DNA from: Nonomuraea cavernae
GTDB lineage: Bacteria > Actinomycetota > Actinomycetes > Streptosporangiales > Streptosporangiaceae
DNA: 64,000 bases
Reading direction: 5' to 3'
Assembly (NCBI RefSeq): GCF_014646355.1
Contig: NZ_BMNH01000019.1
Span: 64,126-128,125 of the forward strand
Position 1 is the first letter of the stretch. Every line of letters begins with the position of its first letter. Made by a program: the position numbers and the translations under genes. Below the pieces are notes generated by a model, which was not told the origin of the DNA, made no database searches, and saw nothing but the letters and a program-made list of their open reading frames with translations. Shown piece after piece: positions 28,833-37,221 of the stretch.

Positions 28833-30587
28833 CTAGGACAGCGCGCGCGCCGCGTGGATGAGCGGGACGTGGCTGAACGCCTGCGGGAAGTTGCCCACCA
28901 GCCTGCCGTATCTCGGGTCGTACTCCTCGGCCAGCAGCCCCACGTCGTTGCGCAGGGCCAGCAACCGCTCGAACAGCTCCCGGGCCTCGTCCTTGCGGCC
29001 CTGCATGGCCATCACCTCGACCAGCCAGAAGCTGCACGCCAGGAACGCGCCCTCGCCGCCCGGCAGGCCGTCGACCTCGTTGTCGTCGGCCACCGGATAG
29101 CGCAGCACGAAGCCGTCGGCCATCAGCTCCTTCTCGATGGCCGCCACGGTGCCGGTCACGCGCGGATCCTCCAGCGGCAGGAACCCCAGGATCGGCATCA
29201 TCAGCAGCGACGCGTCGAGCTCGGCGGAGCCGTAGGACTGGGTGAAGGTGTTGCGCCGGGCGTCGTAGCCCTTGTCGCAGATCTCCGCGTGGACGGTGTC
29301 GCGCAGCGCCCGCCACCGCTCGACGGGGCCGGACCGGCCGAACCGCTCGACGTACTTCACGGCCCGGTCGAGCGCCGTCCAGCACATCATCTTGGAGTGG
29401 GTGAAGTGCCTGCGCGGGCCGCGCACCTCCCACAGCCCCTCGTCCGGCTCGTCCCAGTGCTCCTCGACGTAGTCGAGCAGCTCACGCTGGATGGACCAGG
29501 CGCGCTCGTCGGCGGGCAGACCGGAGGTCCGCGAGGCGTACAGGCAGCTCATGACCTCGCCGTAGACGTCGAGCTGGAGCTGGGTGACGGCGTCGTTGCC
29601 GATGCGGACCGGGCGGGAGGACTCGTAGCCGTCGAGCCAGCCGAGCGTCATCTCGGGCAGCCGGCGCTCGCCGGCGACGCCGTACATGATCTGGAGGTCC
29701 TGTGGCCGGCCGGCGATGGCGCGCAGCAGCCACGACCGCCAGGCGGCGGCCTCGTCGAGGTAGCCGTTGCCGATCAACGCCTCCAGCGTCATCGTGGCGT
29801 CGCGCAGCCAGCAGAAGCGGTAGTCCCAGTTGCGCACGCCGCCGAGGTCCTCGGGCAGCGAGGTGGTCGGGGCGGCGACGATGCCGCCGGTGGGGGAGTA
29901 GGTGAGCGCCTTGAGGGTGATCAGCGAGCGCACCACGGCCTCGCGCCAGGGGCCCTGGTAGGTGCAGGTGGCCACCCAGTCGGACCACATGGCCTCGGTC
30001 TCGGTGAGCTGGGTCTCGGCGTGGATCTGCCGGGGCATCGGCTGGTGGGAGGGATGCCAGGTGAACACGAACGGCAGCCGCTCGCCCGCCTTGACGGTGA
30101 AGGTGGCGATGTGGGCGTAGTCGCCGCCCCTGAGCGGCACGGGGGAGTGCAGCCAGACGGAGTCGGGGCCGCCGACGGCCTGCAGGTGGCCGTCGGTGCG
30201 GCGCACCCACGGCACGATCCGGCCGTAGTCGAAGCGGACCCTCAGCTGCGTGGACATCTCGACGGTGCCGGACACGCCCTCCACGATGCGGACCACGTCG
30301 GGATTGACGTCGCGCGGCGGCATGAAGTCGATCACCCGGACCGTGCCCGTGGGGGTGTCCCACTCGCTCTCCAGGATGAGCGTGTCGGGACGGTAGCGGC
30401 GCCGGGTGGCGGGCCGCCGGCCGACCGGCCCGAGCCACCAGTGGCCGTTGTGGTCGCCGCCGAGCAACGCCGAGAAGCATGCGGGGGAGTCGAACCGGGG
30501 CAGGCACAGCCAGTCGATCGAACCGTCTCTGGCGACCAGGGCCGCCGACTGCATGTCCCCGATCAGGGCGTAATCCTCGATCAGCAT
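28833..30587 (-). CDS. Glycoside hydrolase family 15 protein (trehalase/glucoamylase type)
   Basis: The 584-residue protein has the GH15 layout: an N-terminal beta-sandwich (about 1-210, starting IEDYALIGDMQSAALVARDGSIDWLCLPRFDSP) and an (alpha/alpha)6 barrel. VRNWDYRFCWLRDATMTLEALI marks the barrel start. The catalytic acid is probably in DEGLWEVRG and the base in LLAEEYDPRYGRLVGNFPQAFSH. Mycobacterial enzymes of this type are trehalases, so trehalose breakdown is the best guess. No signal peptide is seen. ATG 30587 begins the conserved N-terminus. Confidence 0.9.
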   Translation of the reverse strand: MLIEDYALIGDMQSAALVARDGSIDWLCLPRFDSPACFSALLGGDHNGHWWLGPVGRRPATRRRYRPDTLILESEWDTPTGTVRVIDFMPPRDVNPDVVRIVEGVSGTVEMSTQLRVRFDYGRIVPWVRRTDGHLQAVGGPDSVWLHSPVPLRGGDYAHIATFTVKAGERLPFVFTWHPSHQPMPRQIHAETQLTETEAMWSDWVATCTYQGPWREAVVRSLITLKALTYSPTGGIVAAPTTSLPEDLGGVRNWDYRFCWLRDATMTLEALIGNGYLDEAAAWRSWLLRAIAGRPQDLQIMYGVAGERRLPEMTLGWLDGYESSRPVRIGNDAVTQLQLDVYGEVMSCLYASRTSGLPADERAWSIQRELLDYVEEHWDEPDEGLWEVRGPRRHFTHSKMMCWTALDRAVKYVERFGRSGPVERWRALRDTVHAEICDKGYDARRNTFTQSYGSAELDASLLMMPILGFLPLEDPRVTGTVAAIEKELMADGFVLRYPVADDNEVDGLPGGEGAFLACSFWLVEVMAMQGRKDEARELFERLLALRNDVGLLAEEYDPRYGRLVGNFPQAFSHVPLIHAARALS

Positions 30588-30632
30588 GCCTCAGACGCTA
30601 CTCGGCGTGGGATGACGGCGCGTCGGGTCCGA

Positions 30633-31277
30633 TCAGTCCGCGTCAGGATCGGGGCGGCGCGCGGTGCCGCCGGCGGGCGACAGCGGGAACCAGCGGGTGA
30701 GGAGCTGGGTCAGCGGGCCGATGGCCAGGGCGAAGACCAGGGTGCCGAGGCCGACGGTGCCGCCGAGCAGCCAGCCGGCCGCCAGCACGGTGATCTCGAT
30801 CAGGAAACGGCTCAGGCGCACGGACAGGCCCAGCCGGATCAGCCCGGTCATGATGCCGTCGCGCGGCCCGGCGCCCATGCCGGCGCCGATGTAGAACAGG
30901 GTGGCCAGCGCGATCGACAGCACGCCGAGCGCCAGGTAGAGCCAGCTCAGCGTCCAGTGCGCGGGCGCCGGCAGCAGGAGGATGGCGGCGTCGGCGAACA
31001 GGCCGACGAAGACGACGTTGCTGATCGTGCCGAGGCCGGGCCGCTGCCGCAGGGGGATCCACAGCAGCATCACCAGCGCGCCGGCCACGATGATGACCGT
31101 GCCGATCGACAGGCCGGTCCTGATCGCCACGCCCTGGTGGAAGACGTCCCAGGGGGAATTGCCGAGGCCGGAGGTGACCTGCAGGCCGATGCCCGCGCCG
31201 TAGAGCGCCAGGCCGCCGTAGAGGCGCAGGAGGCGGACGGGCAGCGAGCCGGGGTACGGGAGGGTCGTGTCGCTCAT
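30633..31277 (-). CDS. YczE/YyaS/YitT family membrane protein
   Basis: The 214-residue protein has five or six helices and the family text LYGGLALYGAGIGLQVTSGLGNSPWDVFHQG, FADAAI and YIGAGMGAGPRDGIMTGL. ATG 31277 is preceded by GAGGGC. The family's transport substrate is not known. It lies 45 bases upstream of the GH15 gene on the same strand and 56 bases after the TRIC-like gene, so a minus-strand operon from 33447 to 28833 is possible. Confidence 0.82.
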   Translation of the reverse strand: MSDTTLPYPGSLPVRLLRLYGGLALYGAGIGLQVTSGLGNSPWDVFHQGVAIRTGLSIGTVIIVAGALVMLLWIPLRQRPGLGTISNVVFVGLFADAAILLLPAPAHWTLSWLYLALGVLSIALATLFYIGAGMGAGPRDGIMTGLIRLGLSVRLSRFLIEITVLAAGWLLGGTVGLGTLVFALAIGPLTQLLTRWFPLSPAGGTARRPDPDAD

Positions 31278-31333
31278 GGTGCCCTCAGGATGGCAGTCCG
31301 CCGGTCCGCGCTTGACGCGAGGCCCGGCGGGCC

Positions 31334-31957
31334 TCACTCCGGCGGTGTGACGCCCCGGGCCAGCGGGGCCCGCCACTTGTAGCGCATGGCCGCGATGCGG
31401 GTGCCGAAGGCGAGCAGGGCCGCGGCCAGGGTGGCCGGCCAGCCGTACAGGCCGACGGTGTAGAGGCCGGCCATCGCGCCGGAGCCGAGCAGCGCGGGCA
31501 CCGCGTAGAGCTCGCGGTCGTACAGCAGGGTCGGGATCTCACCGGCCAGCACGTCGCGCAGCATGCCGCCGCCCACGCCCGTGGTGACGCCGAGCAGGCT
31601 CGCGTGCAGCGGGCTGAGCCCGTACTCGAGCGCCTTGAGCGTGCCGAGCGCGCAGAACAGGCCGAGCCCGGCGCCGTCGAGCACCAGGATGGCGGGCATC
31701 ACCCGGGCCACGTGCGGATGCCAGAAGAACACGATGGCCGTGGCCGCCAGCGGCACGAGCACGTAGCCGAGGCTCTGGAAGGCGGCGGGCCGGACGTTGA
31801 GGATCAGGTCGCGCATGACGCCGCCGCCCAGCGCGGTGATCTCGGCGAGCACCCCCATCCCGACCACGTCGAGCCGTTTGCGGACGCCCATGAGAGCGCC
31901 GGACAGGGCGAAGACGAAGATTCCGGCGAGATCGAGAAGTTCGGGCACGGTGGCCAT
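31334..31957 (-). CDS. TRIC-type cation channel (UPF0126/YadS family)
   Basis: The 207-residue membrane protein consists of two repeats of the UPF0126 unit: LDLAGIFVFALSGALMGVRKRLDVVGMGVLAEITALGGGVMRDL and, later, VLDGAGLGLFCALGTLKALEYGLSPLHASLLGVTTGVGGGMLRDVLAGEIP. The glycine-rich GGGxxRD motifs mark prokaryotic trimeric intracellular cation channels. ATG 31957 lies two bases after the stop of the peptide transporter, so it depends on coupled translation and shows no strong site of its own. Confidence 0.87.
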   Translation of the reverse strand: MATVPELLDLAGIFVFALSGALMGVRKRLDVVGMGVLAEITALGGGVMRDLILNVRPAAFQSLGYVLVPLAATAIVFFWHPHVARVMPAILVLDGAGLGLFCALGTLKALEYGLSPLHASLLGVTTGVGGGMLRDVLAGEIPTLLYDRELYAVPALLGSGAMAGLYTVGLYGWPATLAAALLAFGTRIAAMRYKWRAPLARGVTPPE

Positions 31958-31959
31958 CT

Positions 31960-33447
31960 TTACCGGATCGGCGGCTCGGCCGGCACATGGTGCTCGGACA
32001 TCATCGCCCGCAGCCTGCGGGTGAACAGGAACAGGGCCAGCCCGGCGACGATCGCCATGGCGGCCAGCAGCAGGTAGTAGGCGGGCTCGGACATGACCTG
32101 GCTGAGCCGCCCGGTCTGCCCGCCGACGGCGTCGCCCACGGACACCGCGATGAACCAGATGCCGAGCATCTGCCCCTTGAACGCCCGCGGCGCCAGTTTG
32201 GTGGTGACCGAGAGGCCGACCGGGCTGAGCGACAGCTCGCCGAAGACCTGGACGAGGTAGACCAGCACCAGCCACCACACCGACACCTTGCCGGTCTCGG
32301 CCAGCGAGGCGGCGGCCGCCATGACCACGAAGCTCAGCCCGACCATGACGAGCGCGAAGGCGAACTTCTGCGGGGTGCTCACCCGGGTGCCCAGCCGGAC
32401 CCAGAGCGCCGCGAAGACCGGCACGAAGATCATGATGAACAGCGGGTTGAACGACTGGGTCGTGGCCGGCTGGATGCGCACGCCGAACAGCGTCAGGTCG
32501 GTGTCGTTCTGGGCGAAGAACAGCAGCTTGCTCGGCGCCAGGTCGTAGACCATCCAGAAGATCGCGGCGGCCACGAACAGCCAGATGTACGCCTTCATCC
32601 GCGAACGCTCGTCCTCGGTCAGGTCGTGGCTGCCGAAGAGGATGTAGGCGAAGTAGCCGACCGGCACCGCCAGGATGACCACGGTCACCACCACCGTGAA
32701 CCGGTCGAGGGTGAGGGCGCCCGTGGCGGCCCAGGCCCCCAGCGCCGAGGCGACGGCCGCCGTGACCACGCTGACCAGCCGGATGACGCGCCCGCGCTCG
32801 CGGGGGGTGAGCGGCATGCCGGGCCGGTCGCCGACGCCGCGCAGGTGCCGGCGGCCCAGGACGTACTGCAGCAGGCCGAGCGCCATGCCGACCGCCGCGG
32901 CGCCGAACCCCAGGTGCCAGCGGTCGTCGCGGGCCAGCCAGCCCACCACCAGCGGCGCGAAGAACGCGCCGAGGTTGATGCCCAGGTAGAACAGCGAGAA
33001 CCCGGCGTCCCTGCGGCCGTCGTCGTCCTCGGGGTAGAGCTTGCCGACCATGACCGAGATGTTCGGCTTGAGCAGGCCGGTGCCGGCGATGATGAGCAGC
33101 AGGCCGAGCCAGACGAAGGCCCCCGAGGAGACCGGGACGGCCATGCTGATGTGGCCGCACATGATGACGAAGCCGCCCCAGAAGACCGAGCGGCGGGCGC
33201 CCAGGATCCGGTCGGCGATCCAGCCGCCGGGCAGCGCCACCAGGTAGATGAGCGCGCCGTAGACGCCGACGACCGCCTGCGCGGTCTGCTCCGACATGCC
33301 GAGGCCCTGGTGGGCGGGCGAGGCGGCGAGGAACGTGGCCAGGATGGCGCGCAGGCCGTACCAGCTGAAGCGCTCCCACATCTCGGTGCCGAACAGGGTG
33401 GCCAGGCCGCGCGGGTGCCCGAAGAACGTCCTGCCTTCGGTAGTCAT
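31960..33447 (-). CDS. Peptide:H+ symporter (POT/PTR2 family)
   Basis: The 495-residue protein has about fourteen helices. It shows the POT motif EMWERFSWYGLRAIL (ExxER on helix 1), the PTR2 signature in DAGFSLFYLGINLGAFFAPLVVGWLA, and helix 10 FGELSLSPVGLSVTTKLAP. It imports di- and tripeptides using the proton gradient. ATG 33447 is preceded by a G-rich site; an in-frame start at 33600 is rejected as too far from the conserved start. It is divergent from the acyl-CoA synthetase gene. Confidence 0.92.
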   Translation of the reverse strand: MTTEGRTFFGHPRGLATLFGTEMWERFSWYGLRAILATFLAASPAHQGLGMSEQTAQAVVGVYGALIYLVALPGGWIADRILGARRSVFWGGFVIMCGHISMAVPVSSGAFVWLGLLLIIAGTGLLKPNISVMVGKLYPEDDDGRRDAGFSLFYLGINLGAFFAPLVVGWLARDDRWHLGFGAAAVGMALGLLQYVLGRRHLRGVGDRPGMPLTPRERGRVIRLVSVVTAAVASALGAWAATGALTLDRFTVVVTVVILAVPVGYFAYILFGSHDLTEDERSRMKAYIWLFVAAAIFWMVYDLAPSKLLFFAQNDTDLTLFGVRIQPATTQSFNPLFIMIFVPVFAALWVRLGTRVSTPQKFAFALVMVGLSFVVMAAAASLAETGKVSVWWLVLVYLVQVFGELSLSPVGLSVTTKLAPRAFKGQMLGIWFIAVSVGDAVGGQTGRLSQVMSEPAYYLLLAAMAIVAGLALFLFTRRLRAMMSEHHVPAEPPIR

Positions 33448-33598
33448 GCCCGCCCCCCGGCCGCACGGATGCGCGTGTGAGTTCATCACTCTACGTGACG
33501 GATCAGTTTCTTTCCCTGGAGGGTCTTGCCGCTGTCCCGGCGGTGTGGTGCGATGCATGCCACCTGTGCAAGTGATTACTGACTGGAGGCGGGTGTCC

Positions 33599-35434
33599 AT
33601 GGCCGATGTCCTCGAGGTGCGGGCCGAGATCGAGCGCGAGATCGCTGGCCGTACCGTGTGCGAGCAGTTGAGACAGGTCGCCGAGCGTCATCCTGACGCG
33701 CCCGCCTACTCCGACCCGGTCGAGGGAGGCTGGAGCACGCTCACCTACTCCGAGGCCCGCCGGCGGGTGCTGGAGATCGCCGCCGGTTTCATCGCGCTCG
33801 GGCTGGAGCCGGGCGACTCGGTCGCGCTGATGATGGTCAACCGGAGCGAGCACGTGCTCGCCGACCTTGGAACGGTGCACGCCGGAGGGGTGGGCTGCAC
33901 GGTCTACTCGACGTTCGCGTCCGACCAGATCGCCTTCGTGGCGGGCGACGTGGGGGCGAAGTTCGCGGTGCTCGGCGGCCCCGCCGACCTGGCCCGCTGG
34001 GAGCCGGTCCTCGATCGGCTGCCGGGGCTGAGCAAGATCATCATGCTGGAGGGCGCGCCGGCCGACGAGCGCTTCCTGGCGTGGGACGACTTCCTCGAAC
34101 TCGGCCGCGCCTCGCTGGCCGAGGACCCGTCGGCCGTCGAGGACCGGGCGCGGGCCGTGACGCAGGACGACGTGGTGACCGTCCTCTACACCTCGGGCAC
34201 CACCGGCATGCCGAAGGGGGTGCCGCTCACCCACCACAACGTGTTCTACGAGGTGGCCTCGACCGACCGGCTGACCTCGCTGCCGTCGCAGGGCACCCAG
34301 ATCTCCTACCTGACGTACGCGCACATCGCCGAGCGGGTGCTCAGCCTCTACCTGCCGCTGGTCAAGGTCTCCCACGTGCACTTCTGCACCGACCTGGCCA
34401 ACCTCGGCGCCACCCTCGGGCAGGTCAAGCCGATGATGTTCTTCGGCGTGCCACGCGTGTGGGAGAAGATGATGGCCCGCCTGCAGGCGGTCCTCGCCTC
34501 CCAGCCGGCCGAGCAGCAGGACGCCGTGCGCCAGGCCATGGCGGCCGGCGTCGCCTACGTCGAGGGCGGCCAGTTCGGCCACACCCTGACCCCCGAGGTC
34601 CAGGCGGCCTACGAGCAGGCCGACCAGTCGCTGCTGTCGATCATCCGGGGCATGATCGGTTTCGACCGCGCCGAGTGGACCGCCACCGGCGCCGCGCCGC
34701 TCCCGGACGAGGTGCAGCGGTTCTACGCCGGCCTCGGGCTGAAGGTCATCGACGTGTACGGGATGACCGAGACGACCGGCGCGTTCACCGGCAACAGCCC
34801 GTCCTGCTACCGCCTCGGCACCGTGGGCCGGGCCGAGCCGGGCGCCGAGGTGCGCATCGCCGACGACGGCGAGATCCTCACCCGCAGCCCGCTCAACACC
34901 CGGGGCTACCTCAACCGGCCCGAGGCCACCGCCGAGCTGATCGACGCCGACGGCTGGCTGCACACCGGCGACATCGGCACGGTCGACGAGGACGGCTTCT
35001 ACCGGGTCGTCGACCGCAAGAAGGAGCTCATCATCACGGCGGGCGGCGAGAACATCTCCCCGGCCGCGATCGAGAACCACCTGAAGGAGCACCCCCTGAT
35101 CGGCCAGGCGCTCGCCTACGGCGACGGCAGGCCCTACCCGGTCGCGGTGCTCACCCTGGACGGCGAGGTGGCGCCGGGCTGGGCCGGCTCGCGCGGCATC
35201 GCCTTCGACTCCCTGGCCGAGCTGGCCGAGCACCCCGACGTGCTGAAGGAGATCGAGGCGGCGGTGGAGGCGGCCAACGTCAAGCTGGCCCGGGTGCAGC
35301 AGGTCAAGCGGTGGGCGCTGCTCGGCACCGAGTGGACGGCCGAGACCGAGGAGCTGACCCCCAGCCTGAAGCTGAAGAGGCGGATCATCCACGCGAAGTA
35401 CGGCGACATCATCGAGGGCCTCTACGCCGGCTGA
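33599..35434 (+). CDS. Long-chain acyl-CoA synthetase (AMP-forming)
   Basis: The 611-residue adenylate-forming enzyme has the AMP-binding P-loop YTSGTTGMPKGVPLTHHN (about 197-214), the YGMTE motif (DVYGMTETTGAF), the hinge-region motif GWLHTGDIG and DRKKELIITAGGENISP, and the conserved C-terminal lysine region SLKLKRRII. It activates a fatty acid to acyl-CoA. ATG 33599 has GGAGG nine bases upstream. It stands alone. Chain-length preference is not readable. Confidence 0.92.
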   Translation: MADVLEVRAEIEREIAGRTVCEQLRQVAERHPDAPAYSDPVEGGWSTLTYSEARRRVLEIAAGFIALGLEPGDSVALMMVNRSEHVLADLGTVHAGGVGCTVYSTFASDQIAFVAGDVGAKFAVLGGPADLARWEPVLDRLPGLSKIIMLEGAPADERFLAWDDFLELGRASLAEDPSAVEDRARAVTQDDVVTVLYTSGTTGMPKGVPLTHHNVFYEVASTDRLTSLPSQGTQISYLTYAHIAERVLSLYLPLVKVSHVHFCTDLANLGATLGQVKPMMFFGVPRVWEKMMARLQAVLASQPAEQQDAVRQAMAAGVAYVEGGQFGHTLTPEVQAAYEQADQSLLSIIRGMIGFDRAEWTATGAAPLPDEVQRFYAGLGLKVIDVYGMTETTGAFTGNSPSCYRLGTVGRAEPGAEVRIADDGEILTRSPLNTRGYLNRPEATAELIDADGWLHTGDIGTVDEDGFYRVVDRKKELIITAGGENISPAAIENHLKEHPLIGQALAYGDGRPYPVAVLTLDGEVAPGWAGSRGIAFDSLAELAEHPDVLKEIEAAVEAANVKLARVQQVKRWALLGTEWTAETEELTPSLKLKRRIIHAKYGDIIEGLYAG

Positions 35435-35504
35435 CCGGGTTTTTGCCTTCCGGGGCGTGTGTCGTGAACCTGGTCATGACCGTGCGGTTCCTACCGTCTG
35501 GCTC

Positions 35505-36377
35505 ATGACCAGACGACTCCTTCTCGTCTCGCTCGCGGCGGGGACGCTCATGGCGCCCGCGCCGGCGTACTCCGCCGCGACCGAGCTCACCATCCGCGAG
35601 ATCAACGTACGTCCCGCCGAACCGGTGGTCGGGGTGGGTGATTCCGTCCGCCTGCTGGTCGACGTGATCGTCAAGGGGGCGCGGGGCAAGGACGGGGTGA
35701 CCATCAAGGTCGAACCCGGCCCGCCGCCCAAGCCGGCCCCCACCACCACGCCCGCCGCCGGCACCCCGGGGGCCACCGGCCAGCAGGCCGGCTGGGACCG
35801 GACCAGGCCGGAGGGACGGCCCGCCACCGTCGTACCCCAGACGGAGCGCAGGCCCGAGCCGCGGCCGATCCACGTGAACCCCGCCGCGGCGCGGCTGGCG
35901 GCCCCGGCCTCCGACCGCGGCGCGGAGGCCTGGGAGACCTGGCGGTTCCTGCCCGACAAGGGGCTCAACCGCTTCTACCCCGCGGGCACCTGGACGGTGA
36001 CGGCGACGGCCAAGGGCGCCGACGGGGCGACGGTGACGGAGTACGCCTCGTTCCAGTTGCGCAGGGACACGAGGCTGACGGGGGTCCGGGTCGCCAGGGC
36101 CCGCGGCTCGGAGTCGGTGCGTGTGAACGGCTCCCTCACCCGGGTCGGCCCGAAGGGGCTCGCCGACTACGCCCCGTTCACCGGCCAGGAGGTGGAGATC
36201 CTCCGGCGGCAGGGGACCACGGGCTCGTGGGAGCGGGCCGGTACGGCGACCACCGGCGAAAGGGGCGACTTCACCGGGACCGTGCAGGGGCGTACCGGCG
36301 ACTACTGGCAGGTCCGCTACCCGGGAACCGGACACTACGCCGCCGCGCTCTCCTCAGTGCACCAAATCCCCCAGTAA
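35505..36377 (+). CDS. Secreted hypothetical protein with Pro-rich linker
   Basis: The 290-residue protein has a short signal peptide (MTRRLLLVSLAAGTLMAPAPAYSA, cleavage near residue 23). A first beta-rich domain of about 55 residues resembles an Ig-like fold. A Pro/Thr-rich segment (about 70-110) follows, then a second beta-rich part with Trp and Tyr-rich strands such as EAWETWRFLPDKGLNRFYPAGTW. I do not recognise a family or catalytic residues. It may be exported cell-surface or extracellular matter. ATG 35505 starts the signal peptide. Confidence 0.72.
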   Translation: MTRRLLLVSLAAGTLMAPAPAYSAATELTIREINVRPAEPVVGVGDSVRLLVDVIVKGARGKDGVTIKVEPGPPPKPAPTTTPAAGTPGATGQQAGWDRTRPEGRPATVVPQTERRPEPRPIHVNPAAARLAAPASDRGAEAWETWRFLPDKGLNRFYPAGTWTVTATAKGADGATVTEYASFQLRRDTRLTGVRVARARGSESVRVNGSLTRVGPKGLADYAPFTGQEVEILRRQGTTGSWERAGTATTGERGDFTGTVQGRTGDYWQVRYPGTGHYAAALSSVHQIPQ

Positions 36378-36465
36378 ACGGCATAGCGCCCCGCCCGAGC
36401 GAAGCGTGACTGACCGGTCGTTGCGGAAACGTGATCGGCTTTACCAAAACTTTTCCTTACCCTTA

Positions 36466-36486
36466 CGCGTCAATGGCGTTGACGCG
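36466..36486. promoter_or_regulatory. Inverted repeat upstream of a secreted-protein gene
   Basis: CGCGTCAA (36466-36473) and TTGACGCG (36479-36486) form a perfect eight-base inverted repeat about five bases. It lies 45 bases before ATG 36531, after an AT-richer stretch. It may be an operator; the right arm also holds TTGACG, a possible -35. Confidence 0.4.
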
Positions 36487-36530
36487 CATCGTCGCGGTGC
36501 GTGTCCGATACGGGGAAGGAAGTTGATCTC

Positions 36531-37010
36531 ATGATGCGACGACTCGCCGCCGGGCTGGCGGCCGCCGCCCTCGGCGTCACGGTGGCAGGGGTGGCCGCCT
36601 CGCCGGCGCTGGCCGATCCCGGCGCCGACGACGGTCACACCCAGCTCACCTTCGACGCGAGCCCTGAGCCCGCCTGGCGGGGCAAGCCGCTGACGCTCAC
36701 CGGCAAGCTGTCGGTGCGCTGCGACGACGACTACATCGACGGCTTCGTGTCGGTGCACCACGCCGACTACTGCAGGGACTCCGAGGCGTGGCACCGCCTC
36801 GGCCGCAAGCGGATCGTGATCCTCTTCCAGCCGGCCCGCAGCGGCAGGTGGGAGTACGTCGAGACGGTCAGGACCAGCCACAAGGGCTACTTCCACACCA
36901 AGGTCCCGGCCTACACCTCGGGCACGTGGCGCGCCGTCTTCGAGGGCGACCGCCGCCTCGAACCCGCCGGGGCCACCGACTGGGTCAAGGTCATCGGCCA
37001 CCGCCGCTGA
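36531..37010 (+). CDS. Secreted hypothetical protein, calcium-binding-style acidic N-region
   Basis: The 159-residue protein has a clear signal peptide (MMRRLAAGLAAAALGVTVAGVAASPALA, cleavage before D29). The mature part is beta-rich with two cysteines (RCDDDY and DYCRDS, likely a disulfide) and ends in TSGTWRAVFEGDRRLEPAGATDWVKV. That pattern is seen in small secreted actinomycete proteins of unknown role and parallels the C-terminal part of the protein at 35505. ATG 36531 has GGAAGGAAG seven bases upstream. The function is unknown. Confidence 0.75.
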   Translation: MMRRLAAGLAAAALGVTVAGVAASPALADPGADDGHTQLTFDASPEPAWRGKPLTLTGKLSVRCDDDYIDGFVSVHHADYCRDSEAWHRLGRKRIVILFQPARSGRWEYVETVRTSHKGYFHTKVPAYTSGTWRAVFEGDRRLEPAGATDWVKVIGHRR

Positions 37011-37221
37011 CCGCCTCGCCCGCCCGCGCCCGGCTCCCCTCGGGGCCGGGCGTTCCGCGTCTCCGGCGCACCATCCGCTCCGGCGGGCTGGGTCACCGTC
37101 CCGGAGCGAAGACGCGCGGCCTGGGGCGAAATCAGTGTTCGAACATGTGGAACCGCCCATTGCTTGCGGCACGACCCGGACCTACAGTCGTTCCCCTGTC
37201 CGCGAGCGGAAGGTGACAGCG

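Noticed and set aside
27562-29433. Minus-strand 623-residue open frame across the LD-carboxypeptidase and unknown gene
   Set aside because: The translation is low-complexity and antisense to well-supported genes.
28200-31382. Plus-strand open frame of 1060 residues
   Set aside because: It lies antisense to the GH15 hydrolase and YczE-like genes, is almost all Arg/Ala/Gly/Pro low complexity, and matches no family. It is a shadow of high-GC codon bias.
31334-33466. Minus-strand 710-residue open frame
   Set aside because: Only its last 207 residues (the TRIC-like channel) look real; the rest is a frame-shifted shadow of the peptide transporter.
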